NCBI GenBank assembly: GCA_035530195.1
Contig: DATKVG010000036.1
Coordinates: 1 to 64,000, forward strand
DNA length: 64,000 bases
Reading direction: 5' to 3'
Origin: JAPLKX01 sp035530195
Lineage (GTDB): Bacteria; Hydrogenedentota; Hydrogenedentia; Hydrogenedentales; SLHB01
The notes below the pieces were generated by a model that ran no database searches, was not told the DNA's origin, and saw only the letters and a program-made list of their open reading frames with translations. How positions within the stretch are numbered: the first letter of the stretch is position 1; every line of letters begins with the position of its first letter. The position numbers and the translations under genes were made by a program. Shown here piece after piece: positions 25,433 through 33,661 of the stretch.

Positions 25433-26185
25433 ATGACGAGACAAACTCAAGCGGTGGCTATAGTGGTTGCGGGTGTGTGCGGGATGGTTGCGGGCGTCTT
25501 GGTGGAGCGTGGCCTTTTGTCTAGACGTCAGCAGGCGGCGCCGCCGCCGGTGCGGGTGGAGAGCGGTCGGCTGGCGGTTGAACCGGCGAAAGATGACGGG
25601 GATTCTGGTGTTGCGGCTTTGAACCAGGAAAAGGCGCGGTTGCAGGACGAGCTTGACGGGCTTCAGCGGCAACTCAGGGACGCCAAGGATCAACTTCTAC
25701 GGGCGCTGTTGAAGGAACAGCTTGCGGAAATGGCCAAGGAGAGTAGCGAGCAGGACGCTGTAACGGTGTGGACCTCGGGCTTAGCGCGATTTCAAGCAGC
25801 GCAGAGCGCCGGCGGTTGGTTTCCCGGTCTGGAAGAGGGGATGCAACTCCTGGTTGATTTTGGCCGATTGGGCGAGCCGGGCGTGGATGTCCTTCTTGAA
25901 GTTATTTCCGACACCGAATCTTCCGAAGACGAAAAAGAGATGGCCGTAGAAATACTTGTGTTTGTACCGCACAAAAAAGCGCTGGAAGCGCTCCTGCGCA
26001 ATGAATATATGCTGCAATACGACTCGGCTGACGAGCGTTTGCCGTTTGTTGCGCGCCAGGTGGCCCGGCTTTCGGCAAAGGACGTTTTGCCTTACGCGGC
26101 GGAGGTGAGGCAACTGGCGGAAGACAACCCGTCGGAGCCGGCGGCAGAAGAAGTGCTGGCGCTGCTGGCGGAGTTGGGGATCTGA
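25433..26185 (+). CDS. Membrane-anchored coiled-coil hypothetical protein
   Basis: 250 residues. An N-terminal hydrophobic helix (AVAIVVAGVCGMVAGVLV) anchors it. A Pro-rich linker follows, then a coiled coil (NQEKARLQDELDGLQRQLRD) and a helical-repeat C-terminus with HEAT-like pairs (EKEMAVEILVFVPHKKALEA, VLPYAAEVRQLAEDNP). It starts about 150 bases from the divergent spermidine-synthase-like gene. Function unknown. Confidence 0.65.
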   Translation: MTRQTQAVAIVVAGVCGMVAGVLVERGLLSRRQQAAPPPVRVESGRLAVEPAKDDGDSGVAALNQEKARLQDELDGLQRQLRDAKDQLLRALLKEQLAEMAKESSEQDAVTVWTSGLARFQAAQSAGGWFPGLEEGMQLLVDFGRLGEPGVDVLLEVISDTESSEDEKEMAVEILVFVPHKKALEALLRNEYMLQYDSADERLPFVARQVARLSAKDVLPYAAEVRQLAEDNPSEPAAEEVLALLAELGI

Positions 26186-26341
26186 CAGTCTGGAGTCTGG
26201 AGACCGGAGTCTGGAGGAAACAAAGAGAGGAGCGCGCAGGGGCGGGGGCGGCGTGCAGGTTTGGGGAGGGAAGGGGGAAAAGGTTGCTAAGTTGCAGGCC
26301 TCTCCCCCACCCCGCGCGTTGTTAGAATCTTTGTTGCCACA

Positions 26342-26566
26342 TTACGCGGCGCGGTTGCGAGCGGTTTTGGCGCGTTGTCTGCGCAACGATGTGCGTCTCC
26401 AGTCGGTCATTCCCGGGTCGTGTTTATCGAGGCTGTCATATTGTTGAACGACCTTTCCGGTCAGGATGTTCAGAATCAGGCGCCCCAGCACCACCCACAG
26501 AACGACGACCCCGAACAGGAGCGCGATCAGGCCGAACGTGTCTGGCAGTAAGGGAGTCATTTTCAC
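26342..26566 (-). CDS. Small single-pass membrane protein at the end of the Psp cluster
   Basis: 74 residues: a transmembrane segment (FGLIALLFGVVVLWVVLGRLI) and a basic tail (RRTSLRRQRAKTARNR). AAGGAG lies eight bases before the ATG. It is the last leftward gene after the second PspC gene, separated by ~140 bases, so it may be transcribed with the Psp operon or on its own. Family not recognised. Confidence 0.6.
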   Translation of the reverse strand: MKMTPLLPDTFGLIALLFGVVVLWVVLGRLILNILTGKVVQQYDSLDKHDPGMTDWRRTSLRRQRAKTARNRAA

Positions 26567-26703
26567 CGCTCCTTTCTTGCTGCTGCGAAGCAGCCGGTTG
26601 AGGTTGTCCGTCCAATTACACGTTGCCCATGTGGGGCTTATTACTTATAGGAACTACTATGCGCACTGGCAGGAAATATTCGCGCGTCCGTCCTAGACGC
26701 GGA

Positions 26704-27084
26704 TCAGGTGTTGAGCCGTCGGTCCCAGTCGTATTCGTGCGAGGTGACGATGTTTTCCATACGTTGTATTCGCCGGTCGAGCGTGGCCATGGTTTGTTTG
26801 ACATCGTGCCAAGATGCGGCGAGTTTGGAGGATTTGGCCTCCCATCTGGCCGGGCCGGACACGTAACGGTGCTCGCAACCGGGTTTGGGTTTCATCAGCA
26901 GCGCCGCGATTCCATAGAAGATCAGGAACGGAACGACCCGGGTGACGAGGCACAAAATGATGGCCGCGGCCTGCACAAGCCATACCGGGAAGTCAAAGTA
27001 CTCGGCGATGCCGTGGCAGACGCCGAGGCCCATGCCGGCGCGGACGCGGTACAGCTTCCTTGGTCGGTCGTAGTCATCAGTCAT
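26704..27084 (-). CDS. PspC-domain protein (second paralogue)
   Basis: 126 residues. The PspC domain opens YDRPRKLYRVRAGMGLGVCH and continues GIAEYFDFPVWLVQAAAIIL with two membrane segments. The C-terminal ~40 residues (KQTMATLDRRIQRMENIVTS, YDWDRRLNT) match the tail of the first PspC paralogue and resemble the amphipathic helix of PspB. In enteric bacteria PspC with PspB senses inner-membrane stress and relieves PspA inhibition of PspF. Its start overlaps the stop of the preceding gene by 8 bases, indicating coupling. Confidence 0.85.
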   Translation of the reverse strand: MTDDYDRPRKLYRVRAGMGLGVCHGIAEYFDFPVWLVQAAAIILCLVTRVVPFLIFYGIAALLMKPKPGCEHRYVSGPARWEAKSSKLAASWHDVKQTMATLDRRIQRMENIVTSHEYDWDRRLNT

Positions 27085-27436
27085 GTTCGGCGGTCCTTTT
27101 TACACGCGCATCGCGGTCCAGGAGGATAGTTTCGAGCGATTCGATTCGGCGTTCCATACGTTCGAGCATCTGGTTCACCTCGCGGAGGGTCTCGATGTCT
27201 GCGGCGGGCGGGCGAGGCTCCGGGCTGTTCACGCGCGCTTTTTTTTCGGGCCGTGGGAATAGGAGCAGCACGGCGAGGATCAATCCCAGAGCGAATACCT
27301 CTGCGGGTAGATGCATGCCAAACAGCCTGACTTTCCACACCTGGTAGCTGGCGGGCCAGCCCAGGTGAATTCCGGCCGAGTCCAGCGCCAAGAAGGCCAT
27401 AAGGCCTACCAGGACTAACAGGATCAGAGTGCGCAT
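27077..27436 (-). CDS. PspB-like membrane protein, extended N-terminus
   Basis: 119 residues: two hydrophobic segments (LILLVLVGLMAFLALDSAG and VFALGLILAVLLLFP), a Pro-rich linker and a C-terminal helix IETLREVNQMLERMERRIES followed by LETILLDRD. The last motif is shared with the two other PspB-like proteins here. PspB is normally a ~75-residue single-pass partner of PspC. Placement between two PspC genes supports a paired function. Confidence 0.7.
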   Translation of the reverse strand: MRTLILLVLVGLMAFLALDSAGIHLGWPASYQVWKVRLFGMHLPAEVFALGLILAVLLLFPRPEKKARVNSPEPRPPAADIETLREVNQMLERMERRIESLETILLDRDARVKRTAEHD

Positions 27437-27463
27437 TCGGTTGCTCCGGCGGTTGAGTCCGAG

Positions 27464-27844
27464 TCAGCTGTTGAGTCTGCGTTCCCAGTCGTATTCGCGC
27501 GAGGTAACGACATGCTCCATGCGGCGGATACGCGAGTCGAGCCGGTCCATGGTGCGTTTGAGGCGGTGCAGCGCGGCGGTTCGCGACGAGGTGTAGGATC
27601 CGTAGAATTCCTCGTCTTCGGGGCTCGTGAACGGGCGGACGGGCTCGGGGTTCATGATCACGGCCACCAGGACGTAGCCGGCAATGGCGGGAAAAAAGCC
27701 GGTGCCGAACAGGATGATGAGGGCCGCCAGGCGCACCCAGAATGTGGCAATCCCGGAGTAGTCGGCGAGGCCCCTGCACACGCCGAAAATCATGCCGCGG
27801 CGCGACCTGTAGAGTCGGCGGGGAGGTTCGTACGCTTGAGTCAT
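27464..27844 (-). CDS. pspC: PspC-domain protein (first paralogue)
   Basis: 126 residues, the same length and layout as the second paralogue: YEPPRRLYRSRRGMIFGVCR, GLADYSGIATFWVRLAALII, then a second membrane segment and the tail MDRLDSRIRRMEHVVTSREY. The two PspC proteins are clearly duplicates that have diverged in the membrane part but kept the C-terminal EYDWxRRLN motif. It likely pairs with a neighbouring PspB-like protein to signal membrane damage to PspA. Confidence 0.87.
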   Translation of the reverse strand: MTQAYEPPRRLYRSRRGMIFGVCRGLADYSGIATFWVRLAALIILFGTGFFPAIAGYVLVAVIMNPEPVRPFTSPEDEEFYGSYTSSRTAALHRLKRTMDRLDSRIRRMEHVVTSREYDWERRLNS

Positions 27845-27874
27845 TGCCCGTATCCCTTCCTGTAGAGGTTGATG

Positions 27875-28111
27875 CTAATCTAGTTGCGACGACGTTTTTG
27901 TGCGCGCGGATTCGCGGTCCAGCAGTATGGTTTCGAGTGCTTCGACACGCTGCTCGATATGCTCGAGTTGGCGGTGGATGTCCTGGACGAGTTGTGTTTC
28001 CTCGGCCTCGTGGCGCTTCCCGGCGCCACTGGCGTTGACTTTGATGGCCGTTTTAGCGAGCGAGTAAGTCAGGACCAACCCGATAATGAGCATCAGCGTG
28101 TAATCAGGCAT
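27875..28111 (-). CDS. pspB: PspB-like protein
   Basis: 78 residues, the usual PspB size. One N-terminal transmembrane segment (YTLMLIIGLVLTYSLAKTAI) and a coiled, charged C-terminal helix (QLVQDIHRQLEHIEQRVEAL, ETILLDRES). The last motif recurs in the other two PspB-like genes. It starts three bases after the upstream gene's stop, so they share an mRNA. Confidence 0.78.
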   Translation of the reverse strand: MPDYTLMLIIGLVLTYSLAKTAIKVNASGAGKRHEAEETQLVQDIHRQLEHIEQRVEALETILLDRESARTKTSSQLD

Positions 28112-28114
28112 TGG

Positions 28115-28402
28115 CTACTCCGTTTGCCGTTGTGGGCCTGCGGCTGTTGGTTCCCGCCGTATCGCCCCGGTTTCGAGCAGGATGGTTTCGAGCGATTCCA
28201 CCCGTTCTTCAAGTTTCTGAAAGCTGTGGTGCAGGTCCTGCATCAGCCTGGCCTCTTCCGCATCGAGTTGCGGGTTCCTTTTTCTACCGCCGAAGACGAT
28301 CCTCAATACCATCAGCAGGAGGACGCCAACTATCAACAAGACTGTGAGCAGGGCCAGGAATGCCGTCAAAACAAACGGGGCAAGCGGTATCAGAGTACTC
28401 AT
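28115..28402 (-). CDS. PspB-like membrane protein
   Basis: 95 residues. A long hydrophobic N-terminus (FVLTAFLALLTVLLIVGVLL) is followed by a charged helix EARLMQDLHHSFQKLEERVE and the motif SLETILLETG, the same signature as in the other PspB-like proteins. First gene after pspA. The duplicated PspB set implies that this system uses several distinct sensor pairs. Confidence 0.72.
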   Translation of the reverse strand: MSTLIPLAPFVLTAFLALLTVLLIVGVLLLMVLRIVFGGRKRNPQLDAEEARLMQDLHHSFQKLEERVESLETILLETGAIRREPTAAGPQRQTE

Positions 28403-28441
28403 CAGCGAGAATCCTTCTGGCCGGCGCCGGAACGCGGGCCG

Positions 28442-29113
28442 TTACGCTTGCTGGCCGCCGCCCTGCTGCTGCTTGAGGCTCTCGAGCTCGCGTTCGATCT
28501 CTTCATCGGTTTCGATCTGGGCGAACTCCTCGTTCAGGCCCGGTTTGCGCCCGAAATTGACGAGGTCGGCCTCGGCTTCCATCCGCTCGATCCGGTTTTC
28601 AAACCGTTCGAACCGCAGGAGCGCGTCGGACGTGTCCATCTTTCGGATGTTTTCCTGGGCGCGCCGTTTGCCTTGCGCGCGCGTGTGACGCTGGACCAGC
28701 ACGCGCTTTTTCTCGCGGGCGGCCGCCAGCTTCTCCTCCAGTTGTACGATATCGCGATGGTAGCCGTCAATAATTGTGTCGAGCTGGGTGGATTCTTCGG
28801 TAAGTGCTTCGCCGCGCTCGACGTACCGGCGTTTCTCGACCAGCGCCTCGCGGGCCAGGTCTTCGCGGCCTTTGCTGACGGCTAGTTTCGCCTTGTCGCC
28901 CCAGGCCTTAGCGCGTTCGAGGACTTCCTCGAGTTGGCGCTGCCCGCGTTTCTTGCCCGCAATGGCCTGCGCGCAGGAGGCCTTTATCTCGACTAGCGTG
29001 TCTTCCATTTCGCGGATCATCAGCCGCACCAGTTTCTCCGGGTCTTCCGCCTTGTCCAGCATCGCGCTGATGTTGGAGTTGATGATATCGCGCACTCGTG
29101 TGAAGATTCCCAT
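28442..29113 (-). CDS. pspA: Phage shock protein A (PspA/IM30 family)
   Basis: 223 residues from the chosen ATG at 29113, which has AGGAG seven bases upstream; the seven extra codons further out are not needed. MGIFTRVRDIINSNISAMLD is the canonical N-terminal amphipathic helix, followed by PEKLVRLMIREMEDTLVEIK and long coiled-coil helices. PspA is an ESCRT-III-like membrane-binding protein that inhibits PspF and stabilises damaged inner membrane. It is the first gene after the sigma54 promoter at 29173-29187. The tail is Gln/Gly-rich (KQQQGGGQQA). Confidence 0.93.
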   Translation of the reverse strand: MGIFTRVRDIINSNISAMLDKAEDPEKLVRLMIREMEDTLVEIKASCAQAIAGKKRGQRQLEEVLERAKAWGDKAKLAVSKGREDLAREALVEKRRYVERGEALTEESTQLDTIIDGYHRDIVQLEEKLAAAREKKRVLVQRHTRAQGKRRAQENIRKMDTSDALLRFERFENRIERMEAEADLVNFGRKPGLNEEFAQIETDEEIERELESLKQQQGGGQQA

Positions 29114-29172
29114 TTCTTTTCTCCTGAACTTCATTTAACCCTGAACCGTTGTGGAATTCATCGGTAAGGAAA

Positions 29173-29187
29173 GCAACGGCCGTGCCA
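29173..29187 (-). promoter_or_regulatory. Sigma54 promoter of the psp operon
   Basis: On the leftward strand TGGCACGGCCGTTGC: GG at -24 and GC at -12 with the exact spacing of the TGGCAC-N5-TTGC consensus, followed by TT. It lies about 60 bases before the pspA start and next to a gene for a sigma54 activator, as expected for a PspF-controlled promoter. Confidence 0.88.
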
Positions 29188-29220
29188 GCTCGGGAACTTT
29201 TGGCATTTGGTAACGTAACG

Positions 29221-29260
29221 CACGGACGAACTCGGACTTACACGGACGAACACGGACAAG
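29221..29260. repeat. Phased 10-bp repeats between psp promoter and pspF
   Basis: Four consecutive decamers built on CACGGACGAA (29221-29230, 29231-29240 diverged, 29241-29250, 29251-29260). They lie upstream of the sigma54 promoter on the activator side and could be PspF binding sites or a general repeat. Confidence 0.6.
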
Positions 29261-29267
29261 AGACGTG

Positions 29268-29296
29268 TTGACCTGGAGGCTGGATAGTGGTAAGAT
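29268..29296 (+). promoter_or_regulatory. Sigma70-type promoter of pspF
   Basis: TTGACC at 29268-29273, 17-base spacer, TAAGAT at 29291-29296. The pspF ATG follows at 29327 with AGGAGG. Confidence 0.65.
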
Positions 29297-29326
29297 GGAC
29301 CAACTGTCAGCATAGGAGGCGAGAAT

Positions 29327-30400
29327 ATGGCGCGCAAGACAACTGTACCATCGTCAAATGACTTGCCGCAGCGGCAAGAAGATGCGTTGGGCCAGGCGGA
29401 AGTGTTCTTGGAGTTTCAGGAACGGTTGTCGCGTGCGGCGCGTGTGGATCGGCCGGTGCTGATCGTTGGGGAACGGGGTTCTGGGAAAGAATTGGCGGCT
29501 TCGCGGCTGCATTATCTTTCGGCGCGATGGGAGGAGCCGTTTGTGACGTTGAACTGCGCGGCGTTGTCGCCGAACCTGATCGAGAGCGAGCTGTTCGGTC
29601 ACGAGGCGGGCGCATTCACGGGTGCGGTATCGCGGCGTGCGGGCCGGTTTGAGGCGGCGAACGGGGGTACGCTGTTTCTGGACGAGATCGGGGCGATCCC
29701 GGTCGAGGTGCAGGAGAAGATCCTGCGGGTGGTGGAGTATGGGACGTTCGAGCGTGTGGGCAACACACAGCCGATCCGGGTGGATGTGCGGATCGTCGGG
29801 GCGACCAACGCGGACCTGGTGGGGTTGTGCGCCGAGGGCAAGTTCAAGCGGGACCTGTTGGACCGGCTGTCGTTCGAAGTGCTGCCGCTGCCGTCGTTGC
29901 GCGAGCGCAAGGAGGACATCTTGCTGCTGGCGAACCATTTTGCGGCGCGGATGGCGTTCGAACTTGGCCGGGCGGAGGTGCCCGAGTTTTCAGATGAGGC
30001 GGCGGCGGCGTTGGAGCAGTACCCGTGGCCGGGCAACATCCGTGAACTAAAGAACGTGGTCGAGCGGGCGGTGTATCGGGCGGACGGGCCGGTGATCGCA
30101 GAGGTGGACTTTGATCCCTTCCGGCGGAAAGGGGCGCGAGACGAACAGGCAGAAATGCCCGAGTCAACAGTGGGACACCCCCCAACAACGGCGCACAAGA
30201 GTGCGGCCCTGGGAAGGGCGGCAGGGGACGTCCCAACGGTGGATAGAAGCTTTGAGGCGTTGGTGCGGGATTACCAGGCGGGGCTGGTGCGGGATGCGCT
30301 GATGCGGGCGCGTTATAACCAGAGAAAGGCGGCGGAGTTGCTGGGGCTGTCGTATGACCAGTTTCGGGGGTATTACAGGAAGTTCAGGGGGTTACTTTAG
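29327..30400 (+). CDS. pspF: Sigma54-dependent transcriptional activator (PspF)
   Basis: 357 residues without an N-terminal receiver domain, as in PspF. Walker A is GERGSGKE; the sigma54-contact loop is ELFGHEAGAFTGAVSRRAG; Walker B is GGTLFLDEIG; then the arginine-finger region and a Fis-type C-terminus (NQRKAAELLGLSYDQFRGYY). PspF activates psp transcription until bound by PspA. The insertion of ~60 residues between the AAA+ domain and the HTH is longer than in E. coli PspF. Divergent from pspA with the promoter region between. AGGAGG precedes the ATG. Confidence 0.9.
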   Translation: MARKTTVPSSNDLPQRQEDALGQAEVFLEFQERLSRAARVDRPVLIVGERGSGKELAASRLHYLSARWEEPFVTLNCAALSPNLIESELFGHEAGAFTGAVSRRAGRFEAANGGTLFLDEIGAIPVEVQEKILRVVEYGTFERVGNTQPIRVDVRIVGATNADLVGLCAEGKFKRDLLDRLSFEVLPLPSLRERKEDILLLANHFAARMAFELGRAEVPEFSDEAAAALEQYPWPGNIRELKNVVERAVYRADGPVIAEVDFDPFRRKGARDEQAEMPESTVGHPPTTAHKSAALGRAAGDVPTVDRSFEALVRDYQAGLVRDALMRARYNQRKAAELLGLSYDQFRGYYRKFRGLL

Positions 30401-30449
30401 GACGCAACATTCGGGAGCTGGAAAACGCGGCTGAGAGCCGCCGCCTACT

Positions 30450-31229
30450 TCAGAAAGGCCACATGTATTTGTAGACCCACCGTTTGGCTCTTGAGAACTG
30501 TGCCTTGGCGCGTTCGGTGTAGGTCTGGGTGGGTTTTTCGATGGGAAACCTGAGGATGCGCCTGTTCTTGAGGGCGCCGAGGGTTTCGTTGTTGAGGGTT
30601 TCGACTGATTTGGGTTGCCCTGAGGAGACTTCGGCGACCGGCGGCAGCAGTTGGACAGCTTCGAGTTCCTGGTTTTTTGGGGGCACGGCGGGCTCAACAA
30701 CGGCGGCAGGCGGTGCGGGCGGTTTGGGCGCGGGAGCCGGCCGAGGCGGGGCGACGACCTGAACGGGCGGCCTGGGTTTTGTGCCGAGGCCGTGTTCGTA
30801 CACGAGCGACTGGCCATAGAAGGCCGTGGTAACGATAAGGGCGGTGGTGACGGCCGCGGAAAGGACCGCCATCATGCTGAACATGGCCCGGAACCATTCG
30901 GAGCGGATGGCCGTCAGCAAGACGAGTACGGCGGTGGCCATCGCGCCCATCCAGATGTAGCGGGCTATCTGGGCGTGGGTTTCCAGTGACTGTACGACGA
31001 TCGGCAAGGTTGGTTTTGTCTGAATCGCGGAACCGGTCGTGGTTGCGGCAAACGCGGCGAGTGCCAGCAACAAATATACGGCCAGGACGATTTGGCGCAA
31101 TGTGGGGCGCATCTTGGTAACCGCGGCGGCGCCTACCAGCGGAAACCCGAGCACGCCCAGCGCAACCGGGAAATGAACGAAGGCCGCGTGCAGGAAATGG
31201 GGGTCCTGAAAAGCGCGGGAAATGTCCAT
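30450..31229 (-). CDS. DUF2231-type membrane protein with Pro-rich C-terminus
   Basis: 259 residues. The first ~150 residues hold four membrane segments and the DUF2231-like opening HAAFVHFPVALGVLGFPLVG. A Pro/Ala-rich tract (PVQVVAPPRPAPAPKPPAPP) and a short basic C-terminal domain follow. DUF2231 proteins bind heme in some cases; ligands cannot be assigned here. It may belong with the Psp gene block but reads convergently to pspF. Confidence 0.65.
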   Translation of the reverse strand: MDISRAFQDPHFLHAAFVHFPVALGVLGFPLVGAAAVTKMRPTLRQIVLAVYLLLALAAFAATTTGSAIQTKPTLPIVVQSLETHAQIARYIWMGAMATAVLVLLTAIRSEWFRAMFSMMAVLSAAVTTALIVTTAFYGQSLVYEHGLGTKPRPPVQVVAPPRPAPAPKPPAPPAAVVEPAVPPKNQELEAVQLLPPVAEVSSGQPKSVETLNNETLGALKNRRILRFPIEKPTQTYTERAKAQFSRAKRWVYKYMWPF

Positions 31230-31342
31230 GTGGAGCCCCTCCGGATAGCAGGAACTGGTTGTGTTTCTTTATTCTGTTCTAGCACATGGCGGGGTTGAAG
31301 TCTAGAAAAAAGAGTGGGCCAGGCGCTTTGGGCGCAACCGAG

Positions 31343-31621
31343 CTACCAACTGAACCTGTAGTGGACGGACCCGCCGCTGGTTCCCTCCAGTTGGGCGCCA
31401 AGGCCGTGTTCGCCGCCGAACACGGCGCGGGGCTTTCCTTCTTGGGTGTTTTCAGGCCGGCCGAACAAGGGTTTACCGATTTTTTCACGCCGTGCTTGGA
31501 GGTCCCGTTGCTGTCGTTGTTCGTTTGCCCAGCGTTTGGAGAGGGGCTGGGGGCCCATCCGACCGGTGGCACAGCCGCTCAACAGCAACGCCACGACAAG
31601 GGAGGCAGCCAGTTTTCTCAT
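31343..31621 (-). CDS. Small lipoprotein
   Basis: 92 residues with a lipoprotein signal (MRKLAASLVVALLLSGC; lipobox LLSGC). The mature part is short and basic (LSKRWANEQRQQRDLQARRE), with a Gly-rich end. Family not recognised. It precedes the DUF2231 gene on the same strand by ~110 bases. Confidence 0.6.
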   Translation of the reverse strand: MRKLAASLVVALLLSGCATGRMGPQPLSKRWANEQRQQRDLQARREKIGKPLFGRPENTQEGKPRAVFGGEHGLGAQLEGTSGGSVHYRFSW

Positions 31622-31739
31622 CGCATTTCATCCTTGGTAGGCCGGCGCAGCCCGCGCTTGGCTTTACCGATGCCGCGTGGCTATACTTAACTAAAGTCTA
31701 CGCCTGAACAGCACCCGATCTCTACAAGGGAAAACACCC

Positions 31740-32576
31740 ATGATCCCATGTTTAAATCCCGCGACCGCGTGGTTGCCGGAACCCGAGGGTTTTGTGCGGC
31801 TGGCGGCCCGTTGCGGGTTTAGTTGCGTCGAGGCGGGGGCCGACCATTGGGCCGGATGGGCGAAGAGGAAGTCGGTGGAGTACATCCGCGCGTTCTGCTT
31901 GGCCGAGGGGTGTCTTATCGGCCACGCCGGGCTGTTCGTAAACTTCCGGGAAGACGAGATATCGTTCGAGGCGGACCTGGCTCGCCTGCCGGCGGTTTGT
32001 GAAGTGAACCGGAAGCTGGGTGTCCGTGGGATGTCGACGTGGATCCGGCCGTCGTGCAACGCGGCCCCGGCGGAGTACCGGCAGATGCACGTTTTGCGGT
32101 TGCGGCGTGTCGCGTCTGTGTTGAAAGACCACGGGCTGCGGCTGGGGCTCGAGTTTGTCGGGCCGAAGACGTCGCGGGCGGAAGGCAAGCCGTTCATCCA
32201 CGACATGCGGGGCATGCTGGCGTTGTGCGACGACATTGATCCGGCGGTCTGCGGTCTTCTGCTGGACAGTTACCACTGGTACACGTCGCGCGCGACGATT
32301 GAAGACATTGCGTCTCTGAAATCGCGGCAGGTGGTCCACGTTCACATCAACGACGCGCATCCGGGGCCGGTCGACTCGCTGATCGACATGAAACGGCTGC
32401 TGCCGGGTGACGGGGTGATCGATCTGGCGGGTTTTTTGCGCGCGCTCGAGGATATCGGCTACATGGGGCCGGTGTCGGTCGAGACGTTCAACGCGCGGCT
32501 GCGTGAACTGGGGCCGGAAGAGGCCGCGATGCAGGCCGGCCGTAAGCTGATCCGGCTGATGCAGCCGTATTTGTAG
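31740..32576 (+). CDS. Sugar phosphate isomerase/epimerase-like TIM-barrel protein
   Basis: 278 residues of the AP-endonuclease-2-like fold: PATAWLPEPEGFVRLAARCG, LRLGLEFVGPK, VCGLLLDSYHWYTSRATIED, QVVHVHINDAHPG and GPVSVETFNARLRE place the Glu/Asp/His metal ligands of the family. Such enzymes isomerise sugars or act on related metabolites; the substrate is unknown. The next gene (mtnA) begins 13 bases later, so they form an operon. Confidence 0.78.
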   Translation: MIPCLNPATAWLPEPEGFVRLAARCGFSCVEAGADHWAGWAKRKSVEYIRAFCLAEGCLIGHAGLFVNFREDEISFEADLARLPAVCEVNRKLGVRGMSTWIRPSCNAAPAEYRQMHVLRLRRVASVLKDHGLRLGLEFVGPKTSRAEGKPFIHDMRGMLALCDDIDPAVCGLLLDSYHWYTSRATIEDIASLKSRQVVHVHINDAHPGPVDSLIDMKRLLPGDGVIDLAGFLRALEDIGYMGPVSVETFNARLRELGPEEAAMQAGRKLIRLMQPYL

Positions 32577-32589
32577 AGGAGGAGCCGTG

Positions 32590-33633
32590 ATGCCGGTAGG
32601 GGCGCTGCGCTATGAGGAGGGCAGGCTGATCATCATCGACCAGACCCGGCTGCCGGGCGAGCTGGTATACGTCACGCTCGAGACGCGGGCGCAGGTGTGT
32701 GAAGCGATTAAGAAGCTGCGGGTGCGCGGTGCGCCGGCGATCGGCGTGTGCGCGGCGTTCGGGGTGCTGGTGGGCATACGCGAGGAAAAGGTGCGGACCG
32801 CGGCGGACGCGATCGCGGCGGGCCTCGAGACGGCGGCCTACCTGGCGACGTCGCGGCCGACGGCGGTGAACCTGTTCAACGCGCTGGACCGTATGCGGGG
32901 TCTGCTTGCGCAGTGCAACACGCTGGCGTCGGCCAAGGAGGTGGCGGCGCGGGTCGAGGCCGAGGCGGTGGCCATGTTCAACGAAGACGCCGAGGCGTGC
33001 CGGGCGCTGGGTGAACACGGTGCGGCGCTAATCTCGGATGGCGACGGCGTGCTTACGCACTGCAACGCGGGCGCGCTCGCCGCCACGCAATACGGGACGG
33101 CGCTGGCCGCGATGTTCCGTGCGCACGAACTTGGGAAAAAGTTTCGAGTGTTTGCCGACGAGACGCGGCCGCTGCTGCAGGGTGCGCGGCTGACGGCGTG
33201 GGAACTGATGCAGGCGGGCATCGACGTGACGCTGATCTGCGATAACATGGCGGCGCACGTCATGCGGGAAGGCCGGGTCCAACTGGCCATCGTGGGCGCG
33301 GACCGGATCGCCGCCAACGGCGATACCGCCAACAAGATCGGCACGTACAGCGTCGCGGTCTGCTGCAAGGCGCACGGGATTCCCTTCTACGTTTCCGCGC
33401 CGCTCACCACGTTTGATTTAGACATCGAGGACGGGTCGCAAATACCCATCGAGCAGCGTGACGAAAACGAGATCACCTGCGGGTTTGGCGCCCGCATCGC
33501 GCCCGAGGGCGTCACGGTTTATAACCCCGCGTTCGACGTCACGCCGGCGGAACTTATCGCGGGCATCGTGACGGAAAAAGGCATCCTGCGGCCGCCGTAC
33601 CGCGAGTCGATCGCGGCCGCTTTGAGGGCCTGA
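32590..33633 (+). CDS. mtnA: S-methyl-5-thioribose-1-phosphate isomerase
   Basis: 347 residues from the ATG at 32590 with AGGAGGAG ahead. Signature motifs: RVRGAPAIGVCAAFG, ARPTAVNL-like SRPTAVNLFNALDRM, LTHCNAGALA, RVFADETRPLLQGARLTAWE, VGADRIAANGDTANKIGT. The enzyme interconverts methylthioribose-1-phosphate and methylthioribulose-1-phosphate in the methionine salvage pathway. The catalytic Cys (THCN) and Asp (VGADRI) are intact. The isomerase-like gene upstream may supply another sugar step; no other mtn genes are in the window. Confidence 0.93.
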   Translation: MPVGALRYEEGRLIIIDQTRLPGELVYVTLETRAQVCEAIKKLRVRGAPAIGVCAAFGVLVGIREEKVRTAADAIAAGLETAAYLATSRPTAVNLFNALDRMRGLLAQCNTLASAKEVAARVEAEAVAMFNEDAEACRALGEHGAALISDGDGVLTHCNAGALAATQYGTALAAMFRAHELGKKFRVFADETRPLLQGARLTAWELMQAGIDVTLICDNMAAHVMREGRVQLAIVGADRIAANGDTANKIGTYSVAVCCKAHGIPFYVSAPLTTFDLDIEDGSQIPIEQRDENEITCGFGARIAPEGVTVYNPAFDVTPAELIAGIVTEKGILRPPYRESIAAALRA

Positions 33634-33661
33634 CAGGCTTAGCAGCCCGTGGCGAAGATCA

